From the NCBI RefSeq assembly GCF_000716675.1, contig NZ_JNXT01000001.1:124001-188000 (forward strand): a stretch of 64,000 nucleotides of DNA, given 5' to 3'. Below are positions 23,027 through 31,171 of this stretch, piece by piece (the stretch's first letter is position 1; the number at the start of each line of letters is the position of its first letter). Made by a program: the position numbers and the translations under genes. This DNA is from Streptomyces alboflavus (GTDB lineage Bacteria > Actinomycetota > Actinomycetes > Streptomycetales > Streptomycetaceae). Below the pieces are notes generated by a model. That model ran no database searches. It saw only the letters and a list, made by a program, of their open reading frames with translations, and was not told the DNA's origin.

Positions 23027-24037
23027 TCACAGCGTGCTGTCGCCGCCGTCGGCGTCGGACCAGGAGTCATCGAAGGGGTCCGCGAAACCGCCGTCGTAGC
23101 CGTCCGGGCCCGTCGTCAGGTCGGTGTCGGTGGCGTCGGTGGTGTCTGTGCTGTCCATGGCGTACGGGTCGTGGGCCGTCGCGAAGCCGCTCGCCGCGTA
23201 CGTGCCGTGGTCGTCGTGGGTGTCGTGCGTCCCGTGGTCGGCGGCGGACCCGTCGTGCGGGCCCGGGTCGTCGAACCAGCCCTCGGCCGCCGACACCGCC
23301 TCCTTCGTGCCCCAGGCCGCCGCCCCGGCCGCCACCGCGCCGCCCGCCACGACGAACGTCCCTCCCCAGCACGCCTGATGCTCCGGTCGCCCGCCGCGGG
23401 AGACGGGCCCGCGATAGGCGGGGACCAGGCCGCGGACCGCCCCCGGAGCGGGGACGTACACCCAGCCGCGGGACCGGAAGCCCTTGCCGGGCACGCTCAC
23501 CTCCAGCGGGGCGAACTGCTCGGCCGCGGGATCCGTGGAGAGCTGGGTGACGACGTCCTGGTACAGGTCGTCGGTGACGGCGAGCGCGAGATCGCTGTCC
23601 GTGCGCGCGCCGAGCGCCGCCCGCAACTGCGGGGAGTCCAGGACGCGGCAGGCGTGCACCACGGCGGCCCCCACGAACCCGGTGGCCGCCTCGTGCACGA
23701 GCCCCTGCGCCAGGGAGGCACGGAGCCGGATCCGCCCGCCCGCGCCGGGCCGCGCGTTGAGGCGGTGCAGAGCGCTGCGCAGTCCTCGTACCGCGCTCGG
23801 CAGCACGTGTCCCTCATCGATGCCCGGCGGCAGGACGAGGAGCTGGCCGTCCCCGCTGTCCTGGCGCGCGCAGCGGGCCGGGTCCACCTCGGCGACGCGA
23901 CAGGTCTGCAGCATCGCCCACAGCAGCCGGTCCTGCACGTCGACGGCGGCGGGGCTGCGGCGCCCGCTGTACTTCTCGACGTCCACGACGAGGCACAGGC
24001 GGCGCACACCGGGAACCAGCCGGTCACGTCCGGGCAT
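23027..24037 (-). CDS. class III nucleotide cyclase-homology protein with membrane helix and acidic tail
   Basis: A 336-residue protein. Residues 1-200 look like a cyclase homology domain: RRLCLVVDVEKYSGR (first metal Asp strand), ARQDSGDGQLLVLPP (the GDG hairpin with the second metal Asp), RIRLRASLAQGLVHEAATGFVGAAVVHACRVLDSP (like the R-x-G-x-H to VNxAARL region), then LALAVTDDLYQDVV. One hydrophobic segment (GGTFVVAGGAVAAGAAAWG near 250) and an Asp/His/Thr-rich acidic tail follow. ATG 24037 has GAGGGAGC upstream. The substrate-specifying residues are not obvious, so it may be active or a pseudo-enzyme. It faces the GTPase/Hsp70 operon together with a small acidic protein. Confidence 0.7.
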   Translation of the reverse strand: MPGRDRLVPGVRRLCLVVDVEKYSGRRSPAAVDVQDRLLWAMLQTCRVAEVDPARCARQDSGDGQLLVLPPGIDEGHVLPSAVRGLRSALHRLNARPGAGGRIRLRASLAQGLVHEAATGFVGAAVVHACRVLDSPQLRAALGARTDSDLALAVTDDLYQDVVTQLSTDPAAEQFAPLEVSVPGKGFRSRGWVYVPAPGAVRGLVPAYRGPVSRGGRPEHQACWGGTFVVAGGAVAAGAAAWGTKEAVSAAEGWFDDPGPHDGSAADHGTHDTHDDHGTYAASGFATAHDPYAMDSTDTTDATDTDLTTGPDGYDGGFADPFDDSWSDADGGDSTL

Positions 24038-24249
24038 CGCACCGCTCCCTCGGGGGTGACGGAGGCTTGAGGGGAACCTGTCGCCGCACCCGCCGCGGAC
24101 TCCCTCTCCTGAGGGAATCCGCCCGCGCACGACGGCCTACGCTCACGGATGTGGGCACGACCCGTACCCACGCGAGGGGGAGTCGGTGACCGCCCGTCCC
24201 CGGGGCCGGTCCTACGGGGGCACGGGGACGGGCGGCACAGGCACCCCCC

Positions 24250-24543
24250 TCAGTACGAACCGTGGTCGCTGTCGAAGTCGGCATCGTCGTCCGCGAGGTC
24301 GCTCAAGTCATCGCCCGTGGCGCCGAGTCCGGCGGTGCCGCCGTAGCCGTCGGCGGAGCCGTGGTCGTCGTGGCCTTGGTCGTACGTGTCGTACGTGTCG
24401 TACGCGGCGTGGTCGTCCGGTGTGTGGCCGTCGACCCCGGCGACGTACTGGGACACCGAGGTGTAACCGGTGCCGTCCGCCGCCTCGATGACGTCGCCCT
24501 CGGTCAGCAGGCCCTCGTCCCAGGTCTGTTCATGCTCGGCCAT
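24250..24543 (-). CDS. small acidic protein
   Basis: A 97-residue protein, MAEHEQTWDEGLLTEGDVIEA at the start, then a Tyr/Asp/Gly/His-rich low-complexity tail (HAAYDTYDTYDQGHDDHG, DLSDLADDDADFDSD). ATG 24543 has GGAGGGGG 4 bases upstream, so it is surely translated. I recognise no family. The N-terminal 40 residues look ordered and the acidic tail resembles the tail of the neighbouring cyclase-homology protein. It is divergent to dynamin-like GTPase 1 across 180 bases and may be a partner or adaptor of that system (inference). Confidence 0.75.
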   Translation of the reverse strand: MAEHEQTWDEGLLTEGDVIEAADGTGYTSVSQYVAGVDGHTPDDHAAYDTYDTYDQGHDDHGSADGYGGTAGLGATGDDLSDLADDDADFDSDHGSY

Positions 24544-24723
24544 GGGTCCCCCTCCGGTCGCGGACATGATGGCGCCCGCGCACAGGGTCGTCGAGCAAAA
24601 CAGCAAAAATCAGTCAAGGGGGAGCCATGGCGGGCACAATAGGCCCCCCTGTGGGCCACGTCACATCGGGCCGTGGGGGTGCGTCGGACCGTAGGGGTGC
24701 GGGACCGAGGGGGGGTGCGTCCG

Positions 24724-26472
24724 ATGGGGGGCGCGGAGTCGGAGTGCGAACTGGCCGCGGCGGCCGAAACGTTGCTCACCTGCGCCGTCGCCGCCGACGG
24801 CGGCGACGAGGAGACCGCGCCGCTGGCGCGCGCCCTGCGCAGGGCCGCGCGACGGCTGGCCCCGCCGCTGCGGCTCGCCGTGGCGGGCCAGATCAAACGC
24901 GGCAAGTCGACCCTGGTCAACGCGCTCCTGGGGGAGGAGGTCGCCCTCACCGGGCAGCTCGAACTCACCTACACCGTCAGCGAGTTGCACTACGACGAAC
25001 AGCGGTCCGTCACCGTCCACCATCGGGACGGGACGAGCCGGGCGCTGCCCGCGGCGGAGTTCCGGCGGATGACCGCCCGCGCCGACGACGCGGCGACCCT
25101 GCTCGGCGACGTGACCCGGGTCGAGTACGGCATGCCCAACCACCTGCTGCTGTCCTTCCGGCTCGCGGACACCCCCGGGCTCGGCAGCGTGCACGGCCTC
25201 GACTCCCGCGGGACCCAGGACTACCTGGGCATCTCCGCCTTCGCGGGGGAGGCGGAACAGGTGGCGCTGCGGCAGGCGCTCGCGGCGTCGGGCCGCACCG
25301 CGCAGGACGTGCACCGCGACAGCGCGCGGGAGATCGAGCGCGCCGACGCCGTCCTGTACCTCTTCGACCGGGGGCTGCACGAGCGGGACCGGGCCGGCGT
25401 GCGGGACTTCCTCGGCGACGCGGGCAGCCGTCTCACCCCGCTCAACGCCTTCGGGGTACTCAGCCGCTGCGACCAGCAGTGGCCGCCGGGCAGTGATCTG
25501 CCGGGCGACCCCGACCCGCTCACCTGGGACCCGATGGAGGTGTCGGCGCGGATCGCCGAGCGGTACCTGGAGCGGCCCGAGGTGCGCTCCCTGTTCTTCA
25601 CCGTGCTGCCCGTCTCCGGACTCCTCGGAGCCGGGGCCCGCCTCCTCACGGACGAGGAACTCGGCTACCTGGACGACCTGCGCGGCGCCGAACCGCGCGT
25701 CCTGGTCCGGCGGTTGCGGGACGCGGGCCGGTTCACCGGGGCGCGGGAGCTCAAGGGCGTCCCGCTGCCGGCCGTGGCGCGCCGGGCGCTCGTGGAGCGG
25801 CTCGGCATCTGGGGTGTCCACCTCGCCTGCGGCGCGCTCCGGGACGGGGCCACGGAGGAGCAGCTGCGGGCCCGCCTCCTCGCGGCCAGCGGAGTGGAGC
25901 GGCTGCGGGACTTGATCGTCCGGCACTTCGGCAACCGCGCCGCCCTCATCAAGCTGGACCACGGGGTGCGTGCCGCCGACAAGGAGATCGCGCGGCTGCG
26001 CCGTGCGGCGGGCGCCGAGGGCCGCCGTCCCGGGGCTGTCGCGGGCGGTGTGGCCGCCGACCTCGAGCGGCTGCGGGCGCGCACGGCGGGCTTCGCCGAA
26101 CTGAACATCCTGTCCGCGCACTACCGCGGCGAACTCCGCCTGTCGGCGGACGAGACGCGTCGGCTCCTCGCGATCACCGGGGAGTACGGGACCACGCTGC
26201 CGCGCAGGCTCGGCCTGCCGGACGCCGCCTCGCACGCCGAACTCCACGCGGCCGCCCTGGCCGCCGTGCACGCCTGGGCGACGCGGGAGCAGGACCCGAC
26301 GCTGGACCGGCACTCCCTCCTGGCGGTACGGGCGGTGCGGCGCAGCTGCGAGCGGCTGCTGCACGGGCTGCGCACCTCCGGGGACGACGGGAGTGCCCAC
26401 CCGGGCCGCACCCGCGCGGGCCGCCCGGACCTGGCCGCACCTGGACCGCATCGGGAGGTACGAGAGGGATGA
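24724..26472 (+). CDS. dynamin-like GTPase 1
   Basis: A 582-residue large GTPase. The G domain has G1 GQIKRGKST near 55-63, a switch I Thr region (TGQLELTYTVSEL), G3 DTPGLGSV near 149 and a G4-like LSRCDQQ near 245. A long helical region follows with KLDHGVRAADKEIARLRRAAG and ITGEYGTTLPRRLGL. No membrane hairpin is evident. The closest types are bacterial dynamin-like proteins such as the mycobacterial IniA/IniC group. ATG 24724 is preceded by GAGGGGGG at 8 bases; earlier GTG codons are open. The stop overlaps the next ATG (ATGA). Probably acts with the second GTPase of the operon on the membrane. Confidence 0.85.
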   Translation: MGGAESECELAAAAETLLTCAVAADGGDEETAPLARALRRAARRLAPPLRLAVAGQIKRGKSTLVNALLGEEVALTGQLELTYTVSELHYDEQRSVTVHHRDGTSRALPAAEFRRMTARADDAATLLGDVTRVEYGMPNHLLLSFRLADTPGLGSVHGLDSRGTQDYLGISAFAGEAEQVALRQALAASGRTAQDVHRDSAREIERADAVLYLFDRGLHERDRAGVRDFLGDAGSRLTPLNAFGVLSRCDQQWPPGSDLPGDPDPLTWDPMEVSARIAERYLERPEVRSLFFTVLPVSGLLGAGARLLTDEELGYLDDLRGAEPRVLVRRLRDAGRFTGARELKGVPLPAVARRALVERLGIWGVHLACGALRDGATEEQLRARLLAASGVERLRDLIVRHFGNRAALIKLDHGVRAADKEIARLRRAAGAEGRRPGAVAGGVAADLERLRARTAGFAELNILSAHYRGELRLSADETRRLLAITGEYGTTLPRRLGLPDAASHAELHAAALAAVHAWATREQDPTLDRHSLLAVRAVRRSCERLLHGLRTSGDDGSAHPGRTRAGRPDLAAPGPHREVREG

Positions 26473-27542
26473 CGGAACGCGGGGAGTACGGCGAGCGCGA
26501 CGAGCGCCGCGAGCCTGGCGGGCGCCGTGAGCGGGACGCGAGGGGCTGGGCGGGCCGGTCCCGCTGGCCGGTGGGGCGCCGGTCCCGCACCGGCCCACGG
26601 CCCGAAGTGGCGCCGAGGGAGGCGACGCCCAGGGGGACGGGGCCGACCGAGCCGGGGCCGACTGAGCCGGGGCCGACCGAGCCGAGGCCCGGAGAACCGA
26701 GGCCCGGAGAACCGGGGTCCACGAACGTGGGGTCCACGGACCCGACCCCGGCCGACGCGCTGCGCACTGACGCGCTACGCACCGAAGCCCTGCGCGCGGA
26801 GGTCGCCCTGGTCCGACTGCGCCTGGACCACGCGCTCGCCGAGGTCCGGGACAACGAGGAGAGCATCGCCCTGCGCGACGCCCGCATCGCCGAGCTGGAG
26901 GCGGAGCTGGGCGAGCGCGCCGAGGAGAGCGCCGAACTGCGTGCCGAGCGCGACGCGGCGCGGACCCGCGCCGCCCGCGTGGACGCGCTGGAGCGGGCGG
27001 CCGAGCGGACGCCCGCCGTGGTGGGCGAGTTGATACGTACCGCCGACCAGCTCACGGACCTGCGGGAGACCGCGGTGGGCAGGCAGACCGACCCGGCGGT
27101 GCTGCTGCGCTGGCTCGACCGGCGCGTGGCCGCGCTGCTGGCCGCGACGGACACCGAACCCGTGGCGGACACGGGTCTGGTGGCCGCCGGACACCACGAC
27201 GTGCTGGAACTGCGCGGGCCCACGGAGCCGGAGCCCCGCGCCGGCGTCCCGCGGCACCGGATCGTGGAGACCGTCCGCCCGGGCTACCGCCGCCGCGGCC
27301 GCATGCTGCGCCCCCAACAGGTCATCGCCGAACAGGTCATCGCCCAACAGGCCGTCGGGGAGCAGGTCGTAGGGGAGCAGGTCGTCGGCGAAGCCGAGCA
27401 CACGCCGGGCACGGACGACGCCCCACCGCCGACCGCAACAGCGCCGAGGAACGACGCAGCGCCGAGGAACGACGCAGCGCCCAGGAACGACACAGCGCCG
27501 AGGAACGACACCGCACCGACCGACGACACCGCACCGCACTGA
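26469..27542 (+). CDS. GrpE-like nucleotide exchange factor with low-complexity ends
   Basis: A 357-residue protein. The first 90 residues are disordered with PTEPG and PGEP repeats; residues 95-190 form a coiled coil (RDARIAELEAELGERAEESAELRAERDAA). Residues about 205-285 match the GrpE end: TDPAVLLRWLDRRVAALLAATDTEPVADTG, HHDVLEL, then HRIVETVRPGYRRRGRMLRPQQVI, like the GrpE beta domain (VVRPGYRLGDRVLRPA.VVV). The tail carries EQVVGEQVVGE and APRNDAAPRND repeats. ATG 26469 overlaps the GTPase stop (ATGA). It should release ADP from the Hsp70-like protein encoded next; this pairing is strong contextual support. Confidence 0.75.
   Translation: MTERGEYGERDERREPGGRRERDARGWAGRSRWPVGRRSRTGPRPEVAPREATPRGTGPTEPGPTEPGPTEPRPGEPRPGEPGSTNVGSTDPTPADALRTDALRTEALRAEVALVRLRLDHALAEVRDNEESIALRDARIAELEAELGERAEESAELRAERDAARTRAARVDALERAAERTPAVVGELIRTADQLTDLRETAVGRQTDPAVLLRWLDRRVAALLAATDTEPVADTGLVAAGHHDVLELRGPTEPEPRAGVPRHRIVETVRPGYRRRGRMLRPQQVIAEQVIAQQAVGEQVVGEQVVGEAEHTPGTDDAPPPTATAPRNDAAPRNDAAPRNDTAPRNDTAPTDDTAPH
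27440..27535. repeat. tandem 18-bp repeat at the 3' end of the GrpE-like gene
   Basis: Five consecutive copies of an 18-base unit (core GCCGAGGAACGACGCA or close variants) encode APRNDA, APRNDA, APRNDT, APRNDT and a diverged APTDDT. Copy number is likely to vary. Confidence 0.65.
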
Positions 27543-27635
27543 TCCACCACCGCTCAAGCGTCACCGGGCGGGCGCTGACGGGGTGCCCGCCCACCGCAGA
27601 AGCCCCGGGGGGACCGGGGAGGGGGAGGCACAGCC

Positions 27636-29171
27636 ATGTCCGCACAGCGGAACGGAACGGCACAGCCGAACGGCAACGCACTGACCTACGGCATCGACCT
27701 CGGCACGTCGAACTCGTCCATCATGGTGGGCAGGCCCGACGGCACCGTCGTCCGCGTCGGCGACCCGCTGTCCGGAGTCGCCGCGATACCGACGAGCGTC
27801 TGCCTGGGGCCCGAGGGACAGCTCCTGGTGGGCGCGGCCGCCGAGTACGGCAAGAGGCTGCGGCCGTTCGACTACCGCAGCGAGTTCAAGCGCGACATGG
27901 GCGAGACGACGCCGTCCCCGCTCGGCGACCGGTCCTGCACGCCCCTCGAACTGGTCGCGGAGGTGCTGCGGTTCCTGTGCGGCCTCGCCGCGGACGCCGC
28001 ACCGGGACGGCCCGAGCGCGTCGTCATCACCGTCCCCGTGACCTGGGAGGCGGCGCGCCACGAGGACATGCTGGCGGCCGCGGAACAGGCGGGAATCGCC
28101 CGCGACACGGTGCGGCTCGAGACCGAACCGGAGGCGGCCGTCCGCGCCGCGCTGGCCGGTGCCGTCCAGGGCCCCGGCACCTTCCTGGTGCACGACCTCG
28201 GCGGCGGCACCTTCGACTGCGCCGTGGCCCGCAGGCTCCCGGACGGCTCGTTCACGGTCCTGGGCAGCAAGGGGCTCGACGACGTCGGCGGCGCCGACCT
28301 CACCCGGGGAGTGGTGCGGCTGCTGCGGGAGCGGTTCCCCGAGCAGGTGGCGGAGCTGCTCGAAGGACCGGCCCACCGCAGCGACGTACTGCGCCGCCGC
28401 ATCGGTCTCTTCGACATGTGCGAGACCGTCAAGATCAGGCTGTCCGTGGACCGGGTCTTCGAGGACTGGGTGACCGAGCTGCGGCCCCCCACGGAACTGA
28501 CGCTCGCCCGCGAGGAGTTGGAGGAAGCGGTGCGCCCGCTCCTGGAGCGGACCCTGGACAGCTGCGAGGAACTCCTGGGGGACGCCGACCTGTCGTGGGC
28601 GGACGTCGACGAGGTGATCCCGGTCGGCGGCGCGGACCGGATGCCACTGGTCGGGGCGCTTCTGGCGCGGCGTTCGCGGCGCACCGTGCACACACTGGAG
28701 GAACCGGAGCTGGCCGTGGTCATGGGCGCCGCGCTCGCCGCCCGCGGTCAGCTCCTTGAGGAGGCCGCGACCCGCCGTGCCGAGAAGGAGCGCAAGCGCC
28801 GCGAGAAGGCCGAGCGGCAGCGCGAGGAGCAGGAGCGGGCCGAGCGGCGCCGCCGCGAACGCGAGGAACGGGAGCGGCGCGAGCGCGCGGCGGCCGAGGC
28901 GGCGGCGGCCGTCGTGAGGGACGCGGCGGCGGACGTCGCGGCCTCGTCGCCCGAACCGACGCCGTCTTCGTCCGCCTCGTCGTCGGGGCTGTCCTCCTTC
29001 GAGCCGGAGCAGACCGCTGTGGGCGGCTGCGTGGGATTCCTCGTGGGGGGCGTGGGCATCGGGCTGCTCAGCGCGATCGTGGGCGCGGGCGACCCGGCGG
29101 ACGGTCTGTACGTCCTCTTCGGCCTCATCGGTGCCGTCGTCGGCGCCGTGGCCCTGGGCAAGAAGAACTGA
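27636..29171 (+). CDS. Hsp70-family ATPase with C-terminal coiled coil and membrane segments
   Basis: A 511-residue protein. Residues 17-370 are an Hsp70-type actin-fold ATPase: YGIDLGTSNSSIMV (phosphate 1), VVITVPVTWEAARHEDML, ETEPEAAVRAALA (connect), VHDLGGGTFDCAV near 186 (phosphate 2) and EVIPVGGADRMPLVGALL near 326 (adenosine motif). The usual substrate-binding domain is missing. It is replaced by a highly charged helix of about 55 residues (EKERKRREKAERQREEQ), a Ser-rich linker, and two hydrophobic segments (VGGCVGFLVGGVGIGLLSAIV, LYVLFGLIGAVVGAVAL). GGGAGGGGGAGG precedes ATG 27636. It is probably a membrane-tethered nucleotide switch served by the adjacent GrpE-like protein. Confidence 0.9.
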   Translation: MSAQRNGTAQPNGNALTYGIDLGTSNSSIMVGRPDGTVVRVGDPLSGVAAIPTSVCLGPEGQLLVGAAAEYGKRLRPFDYRSEFKRDMGETTPSPLGDRSCTPLELVAEVLRFLCGLAADAAPGRPERVVITVPVTWEAARHEDMLAAAEQAGIARDTVRLETEPEAAVRAALAGAVQGPGTFLVHDLGGGTFDCAVARRLPDGSFTVLGSKGLDDVGGADLTRGVVRLLRERFPEQVAELLEGPAHRSDVLRRRIGLFDMCETVKIRLSVDRVFEDWVTELRPPTELTLAREELEEAVRPLLERTLDSCEELLGDADLSWADVDEVIPVGGADRMPLVGALLARRSRRTVHTLEEPELAVVMGAALAARGQLLEEAATRRAEKERKRREKAERQREEQERAERRRREREERERRERAAAEAAAAVVRDAAADVAASSPEPTPSSSASSSGLSSFEPEQTAVGGCVGFLVGGVGIGLLSAIVGAGDPADGLYVLFGLIGAVVGAVALGKKN

Positions 29172-29218
29172 GCGGCAGAGGACAGGAAAGCAGAGGACAG
29201 GAAAGGGGAGAGGCAACC

Positions 29219-31171
29219 ATGTCGAACACCTCTGGCGCCGCGCCCGGGACCCCGGGCGACACCGTACGAACCGAACTCGACCGCGTGCGCGAGGACATCC
29301 TCGCGTTCTTCCCCGCCGTGCTCGGCCTCTTCGACGACGAGGGCGCCCCCACCAGGCGCCGCGTCCTCGCCGAGAGCCGGGACCGGCTCGCGTCGGAGCA
29401 GTTCTTCGTCGTGGTCTGCGGCGAGTTCCGCCGCGGCAAGTCGAGCCTCCTCAACGCGCTGGTGCGCCGCCGCCGGCTGTTCCCCGTGGACGTCGACGTC
29501 ACCACGGCGGTGGTCGCCACGCTGCGCTGGGGCCCGGCCGAGCGCGCGGTGGTGTGGCCGCTGGCCGACCCGCAGCGGCCCGGCGAGCGCCCCGAACCCT
29601 TCGAGGTCCCGCTCGGCGAGGTGAGCGGGTACGTCACCGAACAGGGCAACCCGCGCAACGCCAAGGGCGTCGAACGCATCGAGATGGAGGCCCCGTTCGG
29701 ACCACTGGAGTCCGGGCTCGTCCTGGTCGACACCCCCGGCGTCGGCAGCATCAACCCGGCGCACACCGCGGCCACCCGCGCGTTCCTGCCCCGCGCCGAC
29801 GCGGTTCTCTTCGTGGGGTCGGCCGTCGAGCCGCTCGGCACCGTGGAGCTCGACTTCCTGCGCCACGCTCTCGCGAACTGCCCGGTGATCGTCACCGCCA
29901 TCACGATGGTGGACAAGGTCGTCGACGCGGCCCCGGTGGTCGCGCGGGCGCGCGAACGCGTCGCGGGCCTCGGCGAGGTGCCCCCGGACGACCTGGTCGT
30001 GGTGGGCGTGTCGGCGCTGCGGCACTGGGACGCGGTCGAGGACGAGGACCCAGACCTGGCGGCCGAGTCGGGCTTCCCCGAGCTGGAGAAGGCGCTGTGG
30101 GGCGGGCTCGCCGACACCTGCGGGAGCGCCGCGCTGCACATCGCGCTCGACCGGCTCGACGAAGCCCTCGACGAATACGCGGCGCCGCTGGTCAACGAGG
30201 CGGCGGCGCTGCAGAGCGGCGAGGCGCTGCTCGCCGTCGAGACGGAGATCCAGGAGACCCAGGAGGCGCTGACGGCACTGCGCGCCGGCGGCAGCCGCTG
30301 GCGGCGCGACCTGCAGGACGACCTGGAACAGAGCGCACGCCCCGTGCGCAAGCGGCTCGGCGCCGCCATCGACGCGGCCCGCGACGCCTTCCGGCGCGGC
30401 TGCGAGAGCGAGGAGGCACTCAAGGACCCCGAGAGCCTGGTCCGCCGGGCCACCCTCGCCCTGGTCGAGGCCGCCGAACGCGCCCACAGGGACCTGGAGT
30501 CGGCGGTCACCGAGGTCGCCGAGCGCTACAGCCGGACGGCGGCGGTGCCCCTGACCGCGCAGGTGGCCGGGTCCTCCCTCACCGTGCCGAAGACCTCGGC
30601 GGCCGAGCTCACCGCCGACGAGCAGGGCGGCACCCGGGGCTGGTGGCGCGCCCGGATGGCCTGGGCCGGCGGTGAGGCGGGCGGCGGCATGGGGCTGCTC
30701 GCGGGAGCCGCCATCGGCAGTGTCGTGCCGGTCATCGGCACCGCCGTGGGCGCGATCATCGGGGGCGTGCTCGGCCATATCGCGGGCTGGTTCGGCGGCA
30801 GGCAGCAGGCGCGGGCCGAGGAGGAGGACCGGCGTGGGCGGCAGCTCGTCGCCCGGCTCAGGGAGCGGGTCCTCCCCATGCTGGAATCCGGCCGCCGCCA
30901 GGTGGACCAGGACTTCGGCGGGCAGCTCAGGGACTGCTCACGGGCGCTCGCCCGCGCCCTGGAGGACCAGTTGAACGCCCAGGCCGACGTCCTCGCCGAG
31001 TCCGTACGACGCCTCCAGGAGACCCGGCGCGGCACCGCCAGGGAACGCGCCGAACGCCTGCCCGTGGTCCGGCGCAGGCTGGCGGAGGTCGACGGGGTGC
31101 GGCGCCGCTCCCGTGCGCTACGCGAGCGCGTCGTGGGCCTCGGCGCCGGGCCGCGGCCAGGGTCGGGGTGA
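29219..31171 (+). CDS. dynamin-like GTPase 2 with membrane hairpin
   Basis: A 650-residue dynamin-family GTPase. G1 CGEFRRGKSSLLNAL near 68, switch I DVDVTTAVVATLRWG, G3 VDTPGVGSINPAHTAATRAFLPRADAVLFV near 171, and G4 TAITMVDKVVDAA near 231. A coiled-coil stalk (IQETQEALTALRAGGSRWRRDLQDDLEQ) precedes a hydrophobic hairpin near 490-530 (GGMGLLAGAAIGSVVPVIGTAVGAIIGGVLGHIAGW), then a second coiled coil. This is the bacterial dynamin layout for membrane insertion and remodelling. ATG 29219 has AGGGGAGAGG upstream. The stop TGA overlaps the GTG of the CRP gene. Confidence 0.92.
   Translation: MSNTSGAAPGTPGDTVRTELDRVREDILAFFPAVLGLFDDEGAPTRRRVLAESRDRLASEQFFVVVCGEFRRGKSSLLNALVRRRRLFPVDVDVTTAVVATLRWGPAERAVVWPLADPQRPGERPEPFEVPLGEVSGYVTEQGNPRNAKGVERIEMEAPFGPLESGLVLVDTPGVGSINPAHTAATRAFLPRADAVLFVGSAVEPLGTVELDFLRHALANCPVIVTAITMVDKVVDAAPVVARARERVAGLGEVPPDDLVVVGVSALRHWDAVEDEDPDLAAESGFPELEKALWGGLADTCGSAALHIALDRLDEALDEYAAPLVNEAAALQSGEALLAVETEIQETQEALTALRAGGSRWRRDLQDDLEQSARPVRKRLGAAIDAARDAFRRGCESEEALKDPESLVRRATLALVEAAERAHRDLESAVTEVAERYSRTAAVPLTAQVAGSSLTVPKTSAAELTADEQGGTRGWWRARMAWAGGEAGGGMGLLAGAAIGSVVPVIGTAVGAIIGGVLGHIAGWFGGRQQARAEEEDRRGRQLVARLRERVLPMLESGRRQVDQDFGGQLRDCSRALARALEDQLNAQADVLAESVRRLQETRRGTARERAERLPVVRRRLAEVDGVRRRSRALRERVVGLGAGPRPGSG

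Noticed and set aside
27440..27535. The 18-bp tandem array as a CRISPR
   Set aside because: Units are contiguous, in frame and without spacers.
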